Shown: positions 21,200 through 31,598 of the stretch, in pieces
Position numbering within the stretch: the stretch's first letter is position 1
How the letters are laid out: each line of letters begins with the position of its first letter
Translations under genes and position numbers: made by a program
Assembly: GCA_030435675.1 (NCBI GenBank)
Contig: CM059624.1
Coordinates: 16,392,769-16,456,768 of the forward strand
Direction of reading: 5' to 3'
Source: Steinernema hermaphroditum
Lineage: Eukaryota; Nematoda; Chromadorea; Rhabditida; Steinernematidae
Length of the DNA: 64,000 nt
Notes under the pieces: generated by a model
Databases searched by the model: none
The model's input: only the letters and a program-made list of their open reading frames with translations
What the model was told of the DNA's origin: nothing

Positions 21200-22680
21200 T
21201 TAGGAACCATTTGTTGGCACGGTCTTGGTCGAACGAAGGGAGTTCTCGAATGACGAGAGAATATCGCATAAACGAGCGACTCGGTCGCTGAGAGAGTTGA
21301 TCGCCGCAAGCTTGCGCTCTTCGAGCTCTATTTCGCGTTTTCTGTCTTTCAGCATTTCTTCGAATCGGACCTGATTTTGGAGGATCATTTCTTGACTCTG
21401 AAAATATGGTATTTATGAGTATTTTTTTCACAACCAATGGAAATAATCGCGTCATTTTGGGACTTTTTAGGGCTTACAACGGAACCGTTGTGACGTATAA
21501 CTTTCAAAAGGTGGTTCAAAAAGTTTCATAGCGTACCTTCAAAATGTTTTCTCTCCAATGTCGCTCTTCTTGGGGCAGAAGGGAGCCACTAAACGTCGTT
21601 TGATGGGCTGATGCCTGACCATTCAGAGTGTTCTTTCGTCTCACTTTGCTTGGTGCCGCATCGTGGTGCTCAAATGCTGTATTTCTCTTCAAAGATCTGC
21701 TTTGTGGAGTTGGCGTTGTGCTGTTGGACGCCAGCAACCTGGAAACGTCGAACTGGTCGGACTGTTCAGATGGGGACCGAGCGGAAGTGTCAAAAATGCC
21801 CGAATCGTTGTGCTGCATCCCAACGCCAAGAGCCAAGAGAAGTTGCTGTGCTGCTTCACTGTCGGATTCTGGAACGTTTGCGTTGTTTGAATAGTCAGTT
21901 GATGTTGAACTGTCACCTAAAATATGTCTTTCTGAGAAATCGTCGTGTTGTTAAATTCGTTTCAAGGAGTTTTATGTTTAAAACAGAGATGGGAACAGAG
22001 CCGGAGCCGAGCCCGAGCCGAGCCGGAGCACGAGCCGGCTCGGACCACCCGCCTCGGCTCGGATTGCGAAATCGGCTCGAGTTCCCATCTCTGCTTTAAA
22101 AGGAAATGTGTTTGCAGTGAAATCTTTGGGAATCTACATAAAGAAGATGATCCCCCCTTTTGGTACATGGCCTCCAAATCGTATTACATTACAGCCACTT
22201 AACATCCCCTACCTGAATCTCCGTTGGAAGGCGCTCCCAGATGATAGCCGTTCTCATCTGCATAGATGCCTAGAGATTCGAGCAGATTCGTTTGCGGAAC
22301 ATCTGAGGATAGCAGGTTTTGTGGCGCATTGTGATATTCAAAAAGCCGAATAAACTCCAACTCCGCTTGAGAATATTTCTGATTCGCTGAAAGTCCATGA
22401 GTCCTGTTCCTAGATAGACGAAGGTCTCCGTTGATCAACAATATACTGACCTCTTTTCGGCTTGGATCTTCATTCTCGCTGTGCACTGAATGTTCTGAAG
22501 CTTCTTTTTGAACTGCTCCACTGAGAATGCCGTTTCATATTTAGCGTTCAGTTCGCTGGCGATCTCGGCCCATAGCTGTTGCTTCGTCTTTCGGCCTTCA
22601 ACGTCGTGAGAACATGAAGTCATAGTTTTGTGATTGCGGTGATAGAGTTGGACCAACATAAGGGTCTGTTCGGAGCGCAT
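21200..22680 (-). CDS. Myb/SANT-like DNA-binding protein with C-terminal coiled coil
   Basis: Four exons (complement): 22451-22680, 22213-22409, 21537-21916, 21200-21397; phases 2, 1, 0 agree and give 334 residues. Residues 1-77 form a three-helix Myb/SANT-like domain (LMLVQLYHRNHK, LWAEIASELNAKY, FSVEQFKKKLQN). The middle (about 78-268) is polar and low in conservation. The last 66 residues are a charged, heptad-like helix (MILQNQVRFEEMLKDRKRE), probably for dimerisation. This design resembles PIF/Harbinger accessory proteins and host transcription factors derived from them. No DDE transposase lies beside it in the same orientation, and all frames are open, so it may be a host gene. An upstream in-frame extension (SSVLSSGI) precedes the chosen ATG. 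Confidence 0.72.
21976..22101. mobile_element. 110-bp hAT-type MITE in an intron
   Basis: The element proper is 21984-22093. Its ends are perfect inverted repeats (CAGAGATGGGAAC and GTTCCCATCTCTG). It is flanked by GTTTAAAA (21976-21983) and CTTTAAAA (22094-22101), an 8-bp target duplication with one mismatch. The inside is made of GAGCCGAGCC-like GC-rich repeats that can fold back. It lies in the second intron of the Myb-like gene (21917-22212). Confidence 0.85.
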
Positions 22681-22731
22681 TATGCCACTGCTCAGCACAC
22701 TTGAACCGTTTCTGTAAAAATTGATACGAAG

Positions 22732-24392
22732 TTAAGGCCCGGTCATAGTTGCGGAAACAGTTTCCGGAAACAGTTTCCGCCATTGTAAAAACTGTTTCCG
22801 GAAACAGTTTCCCGCAAACTGTTTCCAGAGCCGCTCATAGTCCAAAAAACTGTTTCCGGAAACAGTTTGGCGAAACTGTTTCCGGAAACGGTTTCCGGGG
22901 CGGAAACTGTTTTCAAGCATGTTTGAAAACAGTTTTCTGTTTCCGGAAACAGTTTTGAATTCGCGGTGGGACCTGTTGTGCAGATTTGGTTTCTGAATTA
23001 CTCTGAGTGGTTTCACGTTGTTTTTCGATGATTTCTGATTGTTCCGGGCGGCGATTTTGAATTTTAGGCAGTTATCACAAGAATGCCATGACGTTTGTCA
23101 CCCTGGAGTGCTTGTCGACAGCATTTTCCGGAGCTGTCGCTTACTGAAACTTTCCGGACAGGTCTAATCCACGGTCATGCCATAGAAAGGTCTCCGAAAA
23201 AGTCGCTTGTTTTTGTCCCTTGTATTTGAGGAAGGGTAGAACCGTAGAATCAGTTCGATTTCGGCTTAATGTCACCAGCCCACCAGCGTTTTTATGACCG
23301 CGACTGTGGATGACCATAGCCGTGCATTAAACCTGTCCCACTTTCCCCGGAAACACACCAGGATTCGGGTGTATCTCGTTATCTCGCTGTCTTTTTTTGC
23401 GTTTTAATTAATTGCGTATTAATTCAGTCCTGTTCAGGTGTTGTTCAATTATGCCGCGCTGTACGAAGCTCTCGGACGAAGAAAAGTCGGCGATTTCAGC
23501 GTTTTCAAGGCTGGCTGCAAAATTCACCGGATCGCTTCCGAAATGTACCGAGGCCAGCACGCGATGTGGACATTCTGCTCTCGGTTGAACGCGTGCGGTT
23601 CTGCGTTAGAAAAGGGGCGTCCGCAAGTAGCGAGATATAGTGCGCTGGGTCTAGTTCGACGATAAGTTACCAGAAGTTCGTGGAGATTCTGGAGGTGACC
23701 TGCCAGTCCAAATTTGTACGCTTCAACCGCCGCGGTTTCCTCCTGTTTCAGATTCTTCACAATCTTATCGTCGAATTGAACCCAGTACACTATATCAATA
23801 GCTTCTCACGCGCAAATAAAACTTGCACGCGTCCCTTTCCTATTGTAGAACCATGTGCCCTTGGCAGAAAGAAGAATTTCCAGGCCATGTGCCGATTTCG
23901 GTGAACTTCGAAACGGTCCAATCAATCGAGTACCCGGCTATGTAGCGCCTTCTCGTCGTTTCACAGCTTCGTACAGCGCGTCATAGTTGTAAAATACCTG
24001 CACAGAACTGAATTAATACAGAAAACGCAAAAAAAGACGAGCGACATAGTAAAATACACGCGAATCTAGTAGGTGATGCTTTAATTTTGTATCTGGTAGT
24101 AGCAAAAGCTGCGGAAGAGCGAGTTATCATAAGAGGCGTGTGGTGAAAATCACGAAAGTCACCAGAAAAAAAGTAAAAAGTAAAAAAAAATAGAATAAAA
24201 TTACTTTCGAAAATGCTTTTTGAAAACTGTTTCCGGAAACTGTTTCCGGGCGGTCATAGTGCAAAACGCAACTATGACCGCGAAACTGTTTCCGCAAACC
24301 TGGAAACCGTTTCCGCGCCCCGGAAACAGTTTTCAAGCAAAATCCGGAAACTGTTTCCGGAAACCGTTTCCGGAACTATGACCAGGCCTTTA
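22732..24392. mobile_element. Fold-back Harbinger-like non-autonomous element
   Basis: The element proper is 22735-24389 (1655 bp). Ends AGGCCCGGTCATAGTTGCGG and, in reverse complement, AGGCCTGGTCATAGTTCCGG are inverted with two mismatches, and TTA is duplicated at 22732-22734 and 24390-24392. About 150-200 bp at each end is filled with GGAAACAGTTTCC palindromes. Further in, 23,400-23,620 and 23,880-24,060 are diverged inverted copies of each other (ATTAATTCAGT..TG..CAGG, GCGCTGTACGAAGCT). Short open frames within are pieces of this palindrome. No transposase is present. Confidence 0.8.
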
Positions 24393-25117
24393 TTGATTAC
24401 AATATTCGACAAATGGCAGATCATTTGTTTGTTTAGTGACCCAACGAGGGAAGTTTCATTAAAGGTATATTCATATAAGAAATAATTATGTACTTCGCAG
24501 TGCGAAGGACTCTGTCTTCAAATAACTTGCTCGCAATTAATACAGTCACCGTTAACAAAATTGCCCCATCGTGAGCAAGAGATGATATTTTGTGCTTTTC
24601 GGAATATTTTTGCCTGACAAGGGACCCTCACAAAGTGTCCCACGCCGATTGAAATGAATTTTGTGCAGTATGATAGGCCTTCACGAGAACAAGAAGCCCT
24701 CCGCCGGAGCCCTCATGCGAGCATGATAGCTCTCCGTCTCATCTACTAACTGCGAGCTTTTGCCACCTGCTTTAACCATTAGGAACCTGCTTTAAACGTG
24801 GTTCATTGTCCCGATTTAGTAGTATCTGTTAGTGACCGAAAACATTTTGATTCCGACAAAAAGATAAAAAAGTGGACAAAAACATTTTTTGACTTCAAGC
24901 CTGACATTTACTATGAACATGGAATCCCGCCCGGGAAGGGGGCTGAGGCCTTTCAATTGATGATTAAATAGGTTATATAGTTCAATAGAAATACATTGAG
25001 TAAAATGTTTGTCTTTTAAAGACCGACCTTTTTAACTCCCCAACCCACTAAAAGTGGACGTGTTGTGTAGGAGAGTACACATCTTTACGACACTCCAAAA
25101 GTCAAAGACTAACCAAC
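24393..25117. other. Intergenic with partial fold-back repeat
   Basis: About 24,619-24,700 is a single arm of the fold-back element found complete at 27187-27660 (CAAGGGACCCTCACAAAGTG start). No gene is supported. Confidence 0.55.
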
Positions 25118-25301
25118 CTGTGATTGGTCGGAGTTTCCGGGTTCGACGGTGTCGTCGCTTCGTTCGTTGGAGTCATTGAAGAAGAGGAGCTTTCCGAGTG
25201 TGAGTCAAAAGAAGTAGCGTGGTTGCCAAGCATTTCCAAAATTCCATTCATCGAAATGCGGCCAAGCCGCTCCTCTCCGACGGTTTTAAGTCTTCGACCG
25301 T
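25118..25301 (-). CDS. Orphan exon of an unidentified gene
   Basis: An open stretch flanked on the minus strand by TATATGCAG (acceptor, before 25301) and by GTTGGT (donor, below 25118). It encodes about 61 residues: GRRLKTVGEERLGRISMNG, then ILEMLGN, then a Ser/Thr/Pro-rich tail (SESSSSSMTPTNEATTPSN). I do not recognise it and could not find convincing neighbours; candidate upstream sequence runs to about 26,060 on the minus strand but is mostly GC-biased. Treat as a possible exon only. Confidence 0.35.
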
Positions 25302-27183
25302 CTGCATATAAAATTATAATCAACTTCTTATATGTAAAACACGAGTCTGGACACACGCAAATAGTCGCTAGAAGGCTCTAAAATTGCGGATTTGTGGACT
25401 TGTTTTTGTAGTCAAGGATAGGCCACACTCAGATTGTTAATATTTTAGAATTGGGACTGAAAAATACGTAACTTCAACTAAATTAAAGGTAATTGAATTA
25501 AATGTGATCTGCTCTACAAAAAGGACGCTAGCCAGATAACGCGAAGGAATGTAGGGCAACTGTGCAAGGGGAACTGAGCGGAGCCTGCATAGAACGGTCC
25601 TGGATGTGACTAGAGGCGTATAAATAACCCCATCCCGAGATCCATTAGTGCTGTAGAAGTGGCGAAGGCGAAAGTGTTCCACGTTTTGTGATGCAGATCG
25701 AGCCGAATTAATGACGAACGAGACCCGAAAGTGAAGTCGAACGACTCCAGGGGGCACTTAGTGGGGCAAAAAGGCGATAGAATGGTGTTGGAGGCATCGT
25801 CGCGTTCGAGAGCATCCTCGATGCCACACCAGCTGGGCGCAGGAACGGTCTAATCAGTTTGTTCCAAAAGTGGCGATCGATTAAAGTGAGCGCGAGTGTG
25901 GCGACGAGAGGCTGGCCGCTTGGCTCTAACGCAGCGGCGCGCGCCTTAAACCGTCTCCGACTGTCACCCGGCGGCGAAGACGAAGACGCGGACGGTTTGC
26001 GCCCCGGACTAAAGGGGCATTGTTTGGCACTAAAGCGGGCGCGAGTGTGACATTTCCAGCTCACCTACGCTGCTCCGCCAACCGCACGGCTCGTTGTTTA
26101 GCATGAGTCATCTACAGGAGTTGTACGTGGGGCACTTTGCCCACAGCACAAGGCGGCAAACGGCTTTGAAGATATACTATTCATGTCTTGTTCATGAGTG
26201 TCTAATTTTGTACGGAAACAGTGCCGTATTTGAGGGAACATTGAGACGGTCATTTTATCTATAAGTCATAGGATATCACAAAAATTACAGATGTAATTAG
26301 GCTAACTGCGTTAACTCAGGAAATCTAACTATTTTCAGCTCAACAATTGTTTGATAGATGAAATAAGGCTCTCGAAAATCCCCACTTTTGCGCGTAATTA
26401 GGTAAAAAAGCTAAAATTTAAGTCTGAGATGGTCCGGGTCGTGAACCATAAGAAACCCTTTTCCACGGAGTAAAAGTGAAAAGATAAAAATATCTTCCTA
26501 CGCAGCCGAGTCACCAGTGATTCAGGTTTGACCTCCTTTTCAATCAATTGGATCTACACTTTCATTCTCTTATTTAGAGAGGCTCTTGTTCATAGGATCT
26601 TCACTTTTCTGTTTCACACCTTTGCCTAACAAACGGTTCGGGCGATTGCCAGCTTTCCTTGTGAGCTATGAGTTATGGTCGCATCAATCTTGATATTCTA
26701 TCTCGTGCTGATCACAGATGAACAAATTGGAATTGCGAATCGGAACACTTAACAAACGCCCCGAGTGGTCAAGGTGTCAATGGCTGATATTAACGATGGG
26801 AATGGAGTACTAAGATGGATTGCGAAACCTTCCGTAACTTCCTTCAATACCCTATTTTAAAACCGAACTACTGTCCTTGACAACATTCCTTTTATAGTGG
26901 TGGCTCTTTGCTGTCTTTTGATATCTGTCGAAATTCTTCTTTCACAATCGGTATTCCGGAGGTTAACGCTGATAATGGGACCAATGTTCACTTGTGGAGC
27001 CACTTTCTGCAGCCATTTAGGTGCACTCAAGGAGCTTGCCATTGCCACAAAAAACCATGCTCATCTCGCTTTCCATGAACTTTGCTTCTTAAGTGAACAA
27101 TACATAATAGGCAAAAAGGGACGCCATTTATCAGGAGTATTTATCCCCTAACTGTGAACTATAAAAACACTTCTCACTGGAAC
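25302..27183. other. Intergenic
   Basis: No gene is supported. 25,710-26,060 is GC-rich with an open minus-strand frame that has no domain or codon pattern I trust. 26,100-27,183 is AT-rich with short frames only. Confidence 0.4.
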
Positions 27184-27663
27184 TCACAAGGGACCCTCAC
27201 AAAGTGTCCCGCGCCGATTGAAATGAAATTTGTGCAGTATGACAGGCCTTCACGAGAACAAGAAAACCCCAGAATATGATGTGCGTATAGGGGTAGTAGA
27301 GTACCTAACCGAGGTCAGAAACTTTAGTTTATCGCCATATGGGTCCTGCCACGACTTCCCTGGGGAGTATGCGTACTCATCGCGCTCTTACGTACCGATG
27401 TGCCGATGTACCGCGGGGGTCTCCTTCGTTGCTACTTCCCTTCTTATTGCTTTTCACGGTTTGAAACCGTATAGAAAGAGGAATACGCACACTCCACAGG
27501 GAAGTCGTGGCAGGACCCGTAAAACTTTCCGACCTCGTTTAGGTACTCTAGTGCCCCTATACGCACATCATATTCTGCGGTTTTCTTGTTCTCGTGAAGG
27601 CCTATCATACTGCACACAATTCATTTCAATCGGCGTGGGACACTTTGTGAGGGTCCCTTGTCA
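27184..27663. mobile_element. 474-bp fold-back MITE
   Basis: The element proper is 27187-27660 and is palindromic over almost its whole length: each arm is about 210 bp and they differ at few positions. The left arm starts CAAGGGACCCTCACAAAGTG and the right arm is its reverse complement. TCA is found on both outer sides (27184-27186 and 27661-27663), which suggests a 3-bp target duplication. The loop is about 27,380-27,465. A solo arm is at 24,619-24,700. It encodes nothing; the longest open frame runs through the hairpin. Confidence 0.85.
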
Positions 27664-30136
27664 GCCCGAAGAGAACTTTGGTGAATGTCGGACATTCAGT
27701 CCCTGGGAGAGTTGTCAGTGGATTTCACCACAGGGTTGAGTTATTTTCCGATTCGTTTATTTATGGAGTCCTCTCTTCAGTTGCGTGGATGTGCAAAAGG
27801 GATGTGGGGCGGGCTTTCGCGACGAGACCTTCGTGAGCCGACTGTTTTCAGTCTTGAGTGACCTTAAGAGTTCTAGGGGCATCTATTTTCTTTAAGCAAA
27901 CAGGTGCCAAGTTAATACTTCCATTCTGTTTCTACACTGATCTTGCTGATTTCAATGCAGAGTTCTCATTAGAAACAGAAGCGCCGCTCAAGAGCACAAC
28001 TGCTTTTGAACATTGGTCTCATTATCACTGCTCCCCGGGAAAATGATGCTGAGAGAGCAAAGAAAAGATACCCGCTCACGTGACAACAACAAAATGGAGT
28101 GACTCCGAATAGCTTGATATTTTTTAGAACATATCTTCCCACATAATAATTTTGTCTAATTCGCTGTGTATGCGCAATAGGAAATACTCATATTCTATAC
28201 GCATAACTAATTCACCAGACCATGTGTCCTCCCTAGGAAGAACAGTCAAAAGTAAACTCGTACTGTGAGTTCTTCGTCGTTCTAAACATAATAAAATCGC
28301 ACTCTAAAGAGTGAAAACACAAGCAGCAGAACACATTAACAAAGTCGAGCAAGACGGATGATGCATACTTCTCGAAAAAAGGTTCATTCGAGTTCAATTC
28401 GGGCGCATTGAAGAAAGACTTGGCGACGCCCTCGAGCGAACCAAGTGACAACTGATCGGGCGCAGCTGAATCGGGGTCGTCGCTCGGGCGGCTGGTTCTC
28501 TATGCAGTCCTGCGCAAGACGGTCGCCGTCAGCCACAATCAAAACAGAACCGAAGAAGGGAACCACCCGGCACTACTTCCAGCCTCTTCTTTGGCAGAGT
28601 GGTGGCTAGGCAACAATTTTCTTTCTTCTCTCGCCTGAAGGTCAGCGCTAGTTGAGTGATCACCGCCGGCGGCGTGAGTGAACTCGAAGTGTTGGGTGCG
28701 CCGAAAGGGAGTGTTACCACTTGGACATTACGTGGGAAGCGGTTTGACGGACGACTGATTTATGGGAAGTGGTTTTAAGAATTTCTGACAAAAGGAGAAT
28801 TATTGAGCACTGCACGCAAATTTTGAACCTTCACATAGACGAAATGGACTGTTTATTATTTTCCTCACGATGACCAGCTAGCTACAAAAGAACTTTATCA
28901 GAGCAGCTGGATATGGAGACTTCGTGTTTGAGCAGGTATACTATGAAATTCCAATTCCTTGATCAATTTGCTTAGGATGTAGATCTCTTTACTTTGCTGA
29001 AATGCTATGTAAATGTCCTTGTGATTGTCACTATTTGGGTACTGTCTATTTAACATATTTTTCGTGACTTTGTTCTCATTCATAAAAGTGGTTTCCTCGG
29101 AAATCAATAATTTCTTGGAAAAGTGAAAATAAGCGCCAGCCAACTTCGCTAACCAGGAAGTTCTTAAGTGGTTTGTTACGAAAAGAAATGCGTAAAATTT
29201 CAACAAAAATAGCACATGTTTTCCGGACAAGAGCCATCAATATTTTCTATTCTTGGCATACATACTCTTACGTTTCAACTCGCCTTTCATTTGCACTCTG
29301 CTCTGATCGCTATGCATGCGAATTATAAAATTCATTGTTTTTAAAGTCGTAATTTTCAAACTATCATAATGATAAACATGATATACAGTAACTACCGTGC
29401 GATTAAAAGGGCAGAGGCAGCGCCGTGGACTGACCTTTACATTAGTGCACATGTATGAAGTGAAATACGAAGAAAAAATGTGGGAATGGAGTGCTTGGTG
29501 CATGGATCCCGGAATTAATTTGCATCTTATTAATAAATAGAACAACCATTGTCCATGCGAAATTAGCTGTTTCTCGTTTCATACATCATCTTTTGGAAAC
29601 CACGAAGCCTGTCATGTCCTTACATATCCGAGATCAATCCGGAGTAGGCGCGTCGGTGAGGAATAGCGGACAAGGTGGTGTCCCATCATCCGAGCAGCTG
29701 GTGCCGACGTCGGGGTTTCAGCTGTACTTCAGCTTCTTTGGGCGATGATCAGTCGTGATGATCTTCTTAGCGAAACAATGAAACTACGACTCATTGCTGT
29801 TCCAGGCTTTCTGGAGCGAACTGAGCGAACTCACTCATCTCATTCAGTGAACCTCAAAGAGAACGAGTGGACGACCCGACCACTCTACGTCAATGAGCTC
29901 TTAAGCCATACAAAAATATGCATAAGCTGCAATTCCGGCGCTTCTTACGTTAACTGTTGCGTCAATGCTAAGGTCGAAATCCGATTTATTTTGATCCCAT
30001 CGTGACTAAGTTCCCACGGCGGAAACACATGGCGTCATGGATGCCTCCTTCCATCCCCTCCTACATCCGTTTCCGGCTTTTAGCGGTCCCTACTAATGGA
30101 AAGCACAATTTCAATAATTTTTCTCTCTCCGGCAAG
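27664..30136. other. Intergenic with repeat remnants
   Basis: No gene is supported. About 28,380-28,720 has a GC-richer stretch with minus-strand frames that lack clear splice sites. 29,740-29,880 is a reverse-complement fragment of the repeat at 8440-8600. The rest is AT-rich. Confidence 0.4.
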
Positions 30137-30391
30137 ATGTGCTCTACCGTAACTGCGCTCCTACTTTTGCTTCTGATCAGCTCTTCCGTCGCTCTGAACC
30201 TCTTCGCATCGCCAGGTCTACATCTCGAACTACAAAGCGTTTTTCGAGCGAATGACAATCAGCCACTCCGCGTACGTCTTCCCATGTCCCAGAAAGTACT
30301 GCTTCAGCCGGGATCCTACATCGGCATGATTCGTCAGCATCCGAGTCTTACAAACTTTCTATACCAGCGAAAAAGGTTGATCAACTCATAA
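30137..30391 (+). CDS. Small secreted protein, unknown
   Basis: 84 residues from ATG at 30137. The first 19 (MCSTVTALLLLLLISSSVA) are a strong signal peptide. The mature part of about 65 residues has no cysteine, is basic at the end (YQRKRLINS) and contains a dibasic KR before the terminus. An AATAAA signal lies at about 30,446, some 55 bp after the stop, which supports a real gene. The open frame extends upstream, but this ATG gives the signal peptide and is preceded by GGCAAG. It could be a peptide precursor or effector; I do not recognise a family. Confidence 0.55.
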   Translation: MCSTVTALLLLLLISSSVALNLFASPGLHLELQSVFRANDNQPLRVRLPMSQKVLLQPGSYIGMIRQHPSLTNFLYQRKRLINS

Positions 30392-30449
30392 CGAAACTAA
30401 TTTTTTCCTTCTCATAGTTGGAATTCATCAGTGCAGGATGTCTAAATAA

Positions 30450-31265
30450 AGCTTTTTAATTTCAGTCTTATGGGTTTTATGTAAAGCTGACAGAGCTCGT
30501 TTTATTCCTTCAAATAGAGTGTCAATCATCAGCTTCTCACGAAAGTCGCCTCCACAAACACACACCAAAGTTTGAAATAAGTATATCTCCTCTTCGTGGG
30601 AGGACACTAGAAGATTTCCATAGGATTTTCCGTCAAAACATGCACCAAAAGATCTCTGTTAAAGTGACAAACTGACCATGAAATTAGGGCAATTATAAGT
30701 GCCATTTTTAAGAACGTTCTTTCCAGGAAAGATATTCAGAATTTCTTGTCGACCACAGCAATCCGTTTTCGTAATCAGCGAATCTCCGTTAAACGAAGAG
30801 CAGAATCTCATTCTCGACCCTGATGCGAGAATACGATGTGTTTTCCCACAAACGGACCTCATTAGTGCATCCTCCAGGGAATGTGCAAGGAAATAAGTGG
30901 TTCTATGCAGCTGTGGCCATCGAATGACGAATATTTCTCACGTCCATTCAGATTATGCATTGAAATCAGTAAGAAATTTGAAATTATTGAACGGGGTTCT
31001 CGGAAGCAAACTTATACAGTGTGTTTAAGTGCCCTGGTGATCCATAGACGTAAGATCACTGCTGGCAGAATCCCGAGAGGTAATCCGACCTTCACTCAAT
31101 AATGCCAGCCATATTCACCCTTAAATCTCTCATTTTTGTGTTTATTTCTTCCGTCGTTATAAATATTAGATGAGCCAGGGCAGTTGTTTTCTTCATCCCC
31201 GCCCGGAGACAACGGATTATTGCCCGAACGGAACTCCTTCCCTCCCCTCAGTCTCCATTTGGGCC
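30450..31265. other. Intergenic between two small secreted-protein genes
   Basis: No exon is supported. TTATAAATATT at about 31,157 lies roughly 105 bp before the next start codon and may be a TATA box. Confidence 0.4.
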
Positions 31266-31544
31266 ATGGCGTCGCCACGTTGTCTCCTCCTCGCGCTGTT
31301 CCTCCTCATCTCCGCCGTCGTCGTCCCTTCACACCAGCTCCCTAATTCGCTTCATCACCGCATCTCCAACAATTACCGTATGAAGTTCTTCAGAAATATT
31401 CCGCCATCAGAGTTTTTGCCACGCGGCGCCCGATCTTATGTGACTCCAGTGGAAGTTATGGCCCTAGCACCGGCGCCCAGAATTGTGGAATGGAACGAGG
31501 TCTCTGGCCAAACTAGCCCTTATGTTTATTCCGATCTAATGTAG
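31266..31544 (+). CDS. Small secreted protein, unknown
   Basis: 92 residues from an ATG in good context (GGGCCATGG). Signal peptide MASPRCLLLALFLLISAVVV, then a cysteine-free mature chain of about 70 residues containing RGAR and a C-terminal YVYSDLM. AATAAA lies at about 31,565, only about 20 bp after the stop. The gene converges on the phosphatase at 31599-32740, whose stop codon is 54 bp away, so the two 3' UTRs should overlap. Similar in size and layout to the gene at 30137, but I see no clear sequence homology. Confidence 0.55.
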   Translation: MASPRCLLLALFLLISAVVVPSHQLPNSLHHRISNNYRMKFFRNIPPSEFLPRGARSYVTPVEVMALAPAPRIVEWNEVSGQTSPYVYSDLM

Positions 31545-31598
31545 ACCATATGAAAGCGCTTGGTAATAAATTACATGAGATCATGTAAATACAAGTAT

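Noticed and set aside
25708..26064. 118-codon minus-strand frame, Ser/Pro/Arg-rich
   Set aside because: High GC content creates open frames on both strands here; no domain, no splice support, no start context.
27230..27739. 169-codon plus-strand frame
   Set aside because: It runs through the loop and right arm of the fold-back element and out into flanking DNA; no domain.
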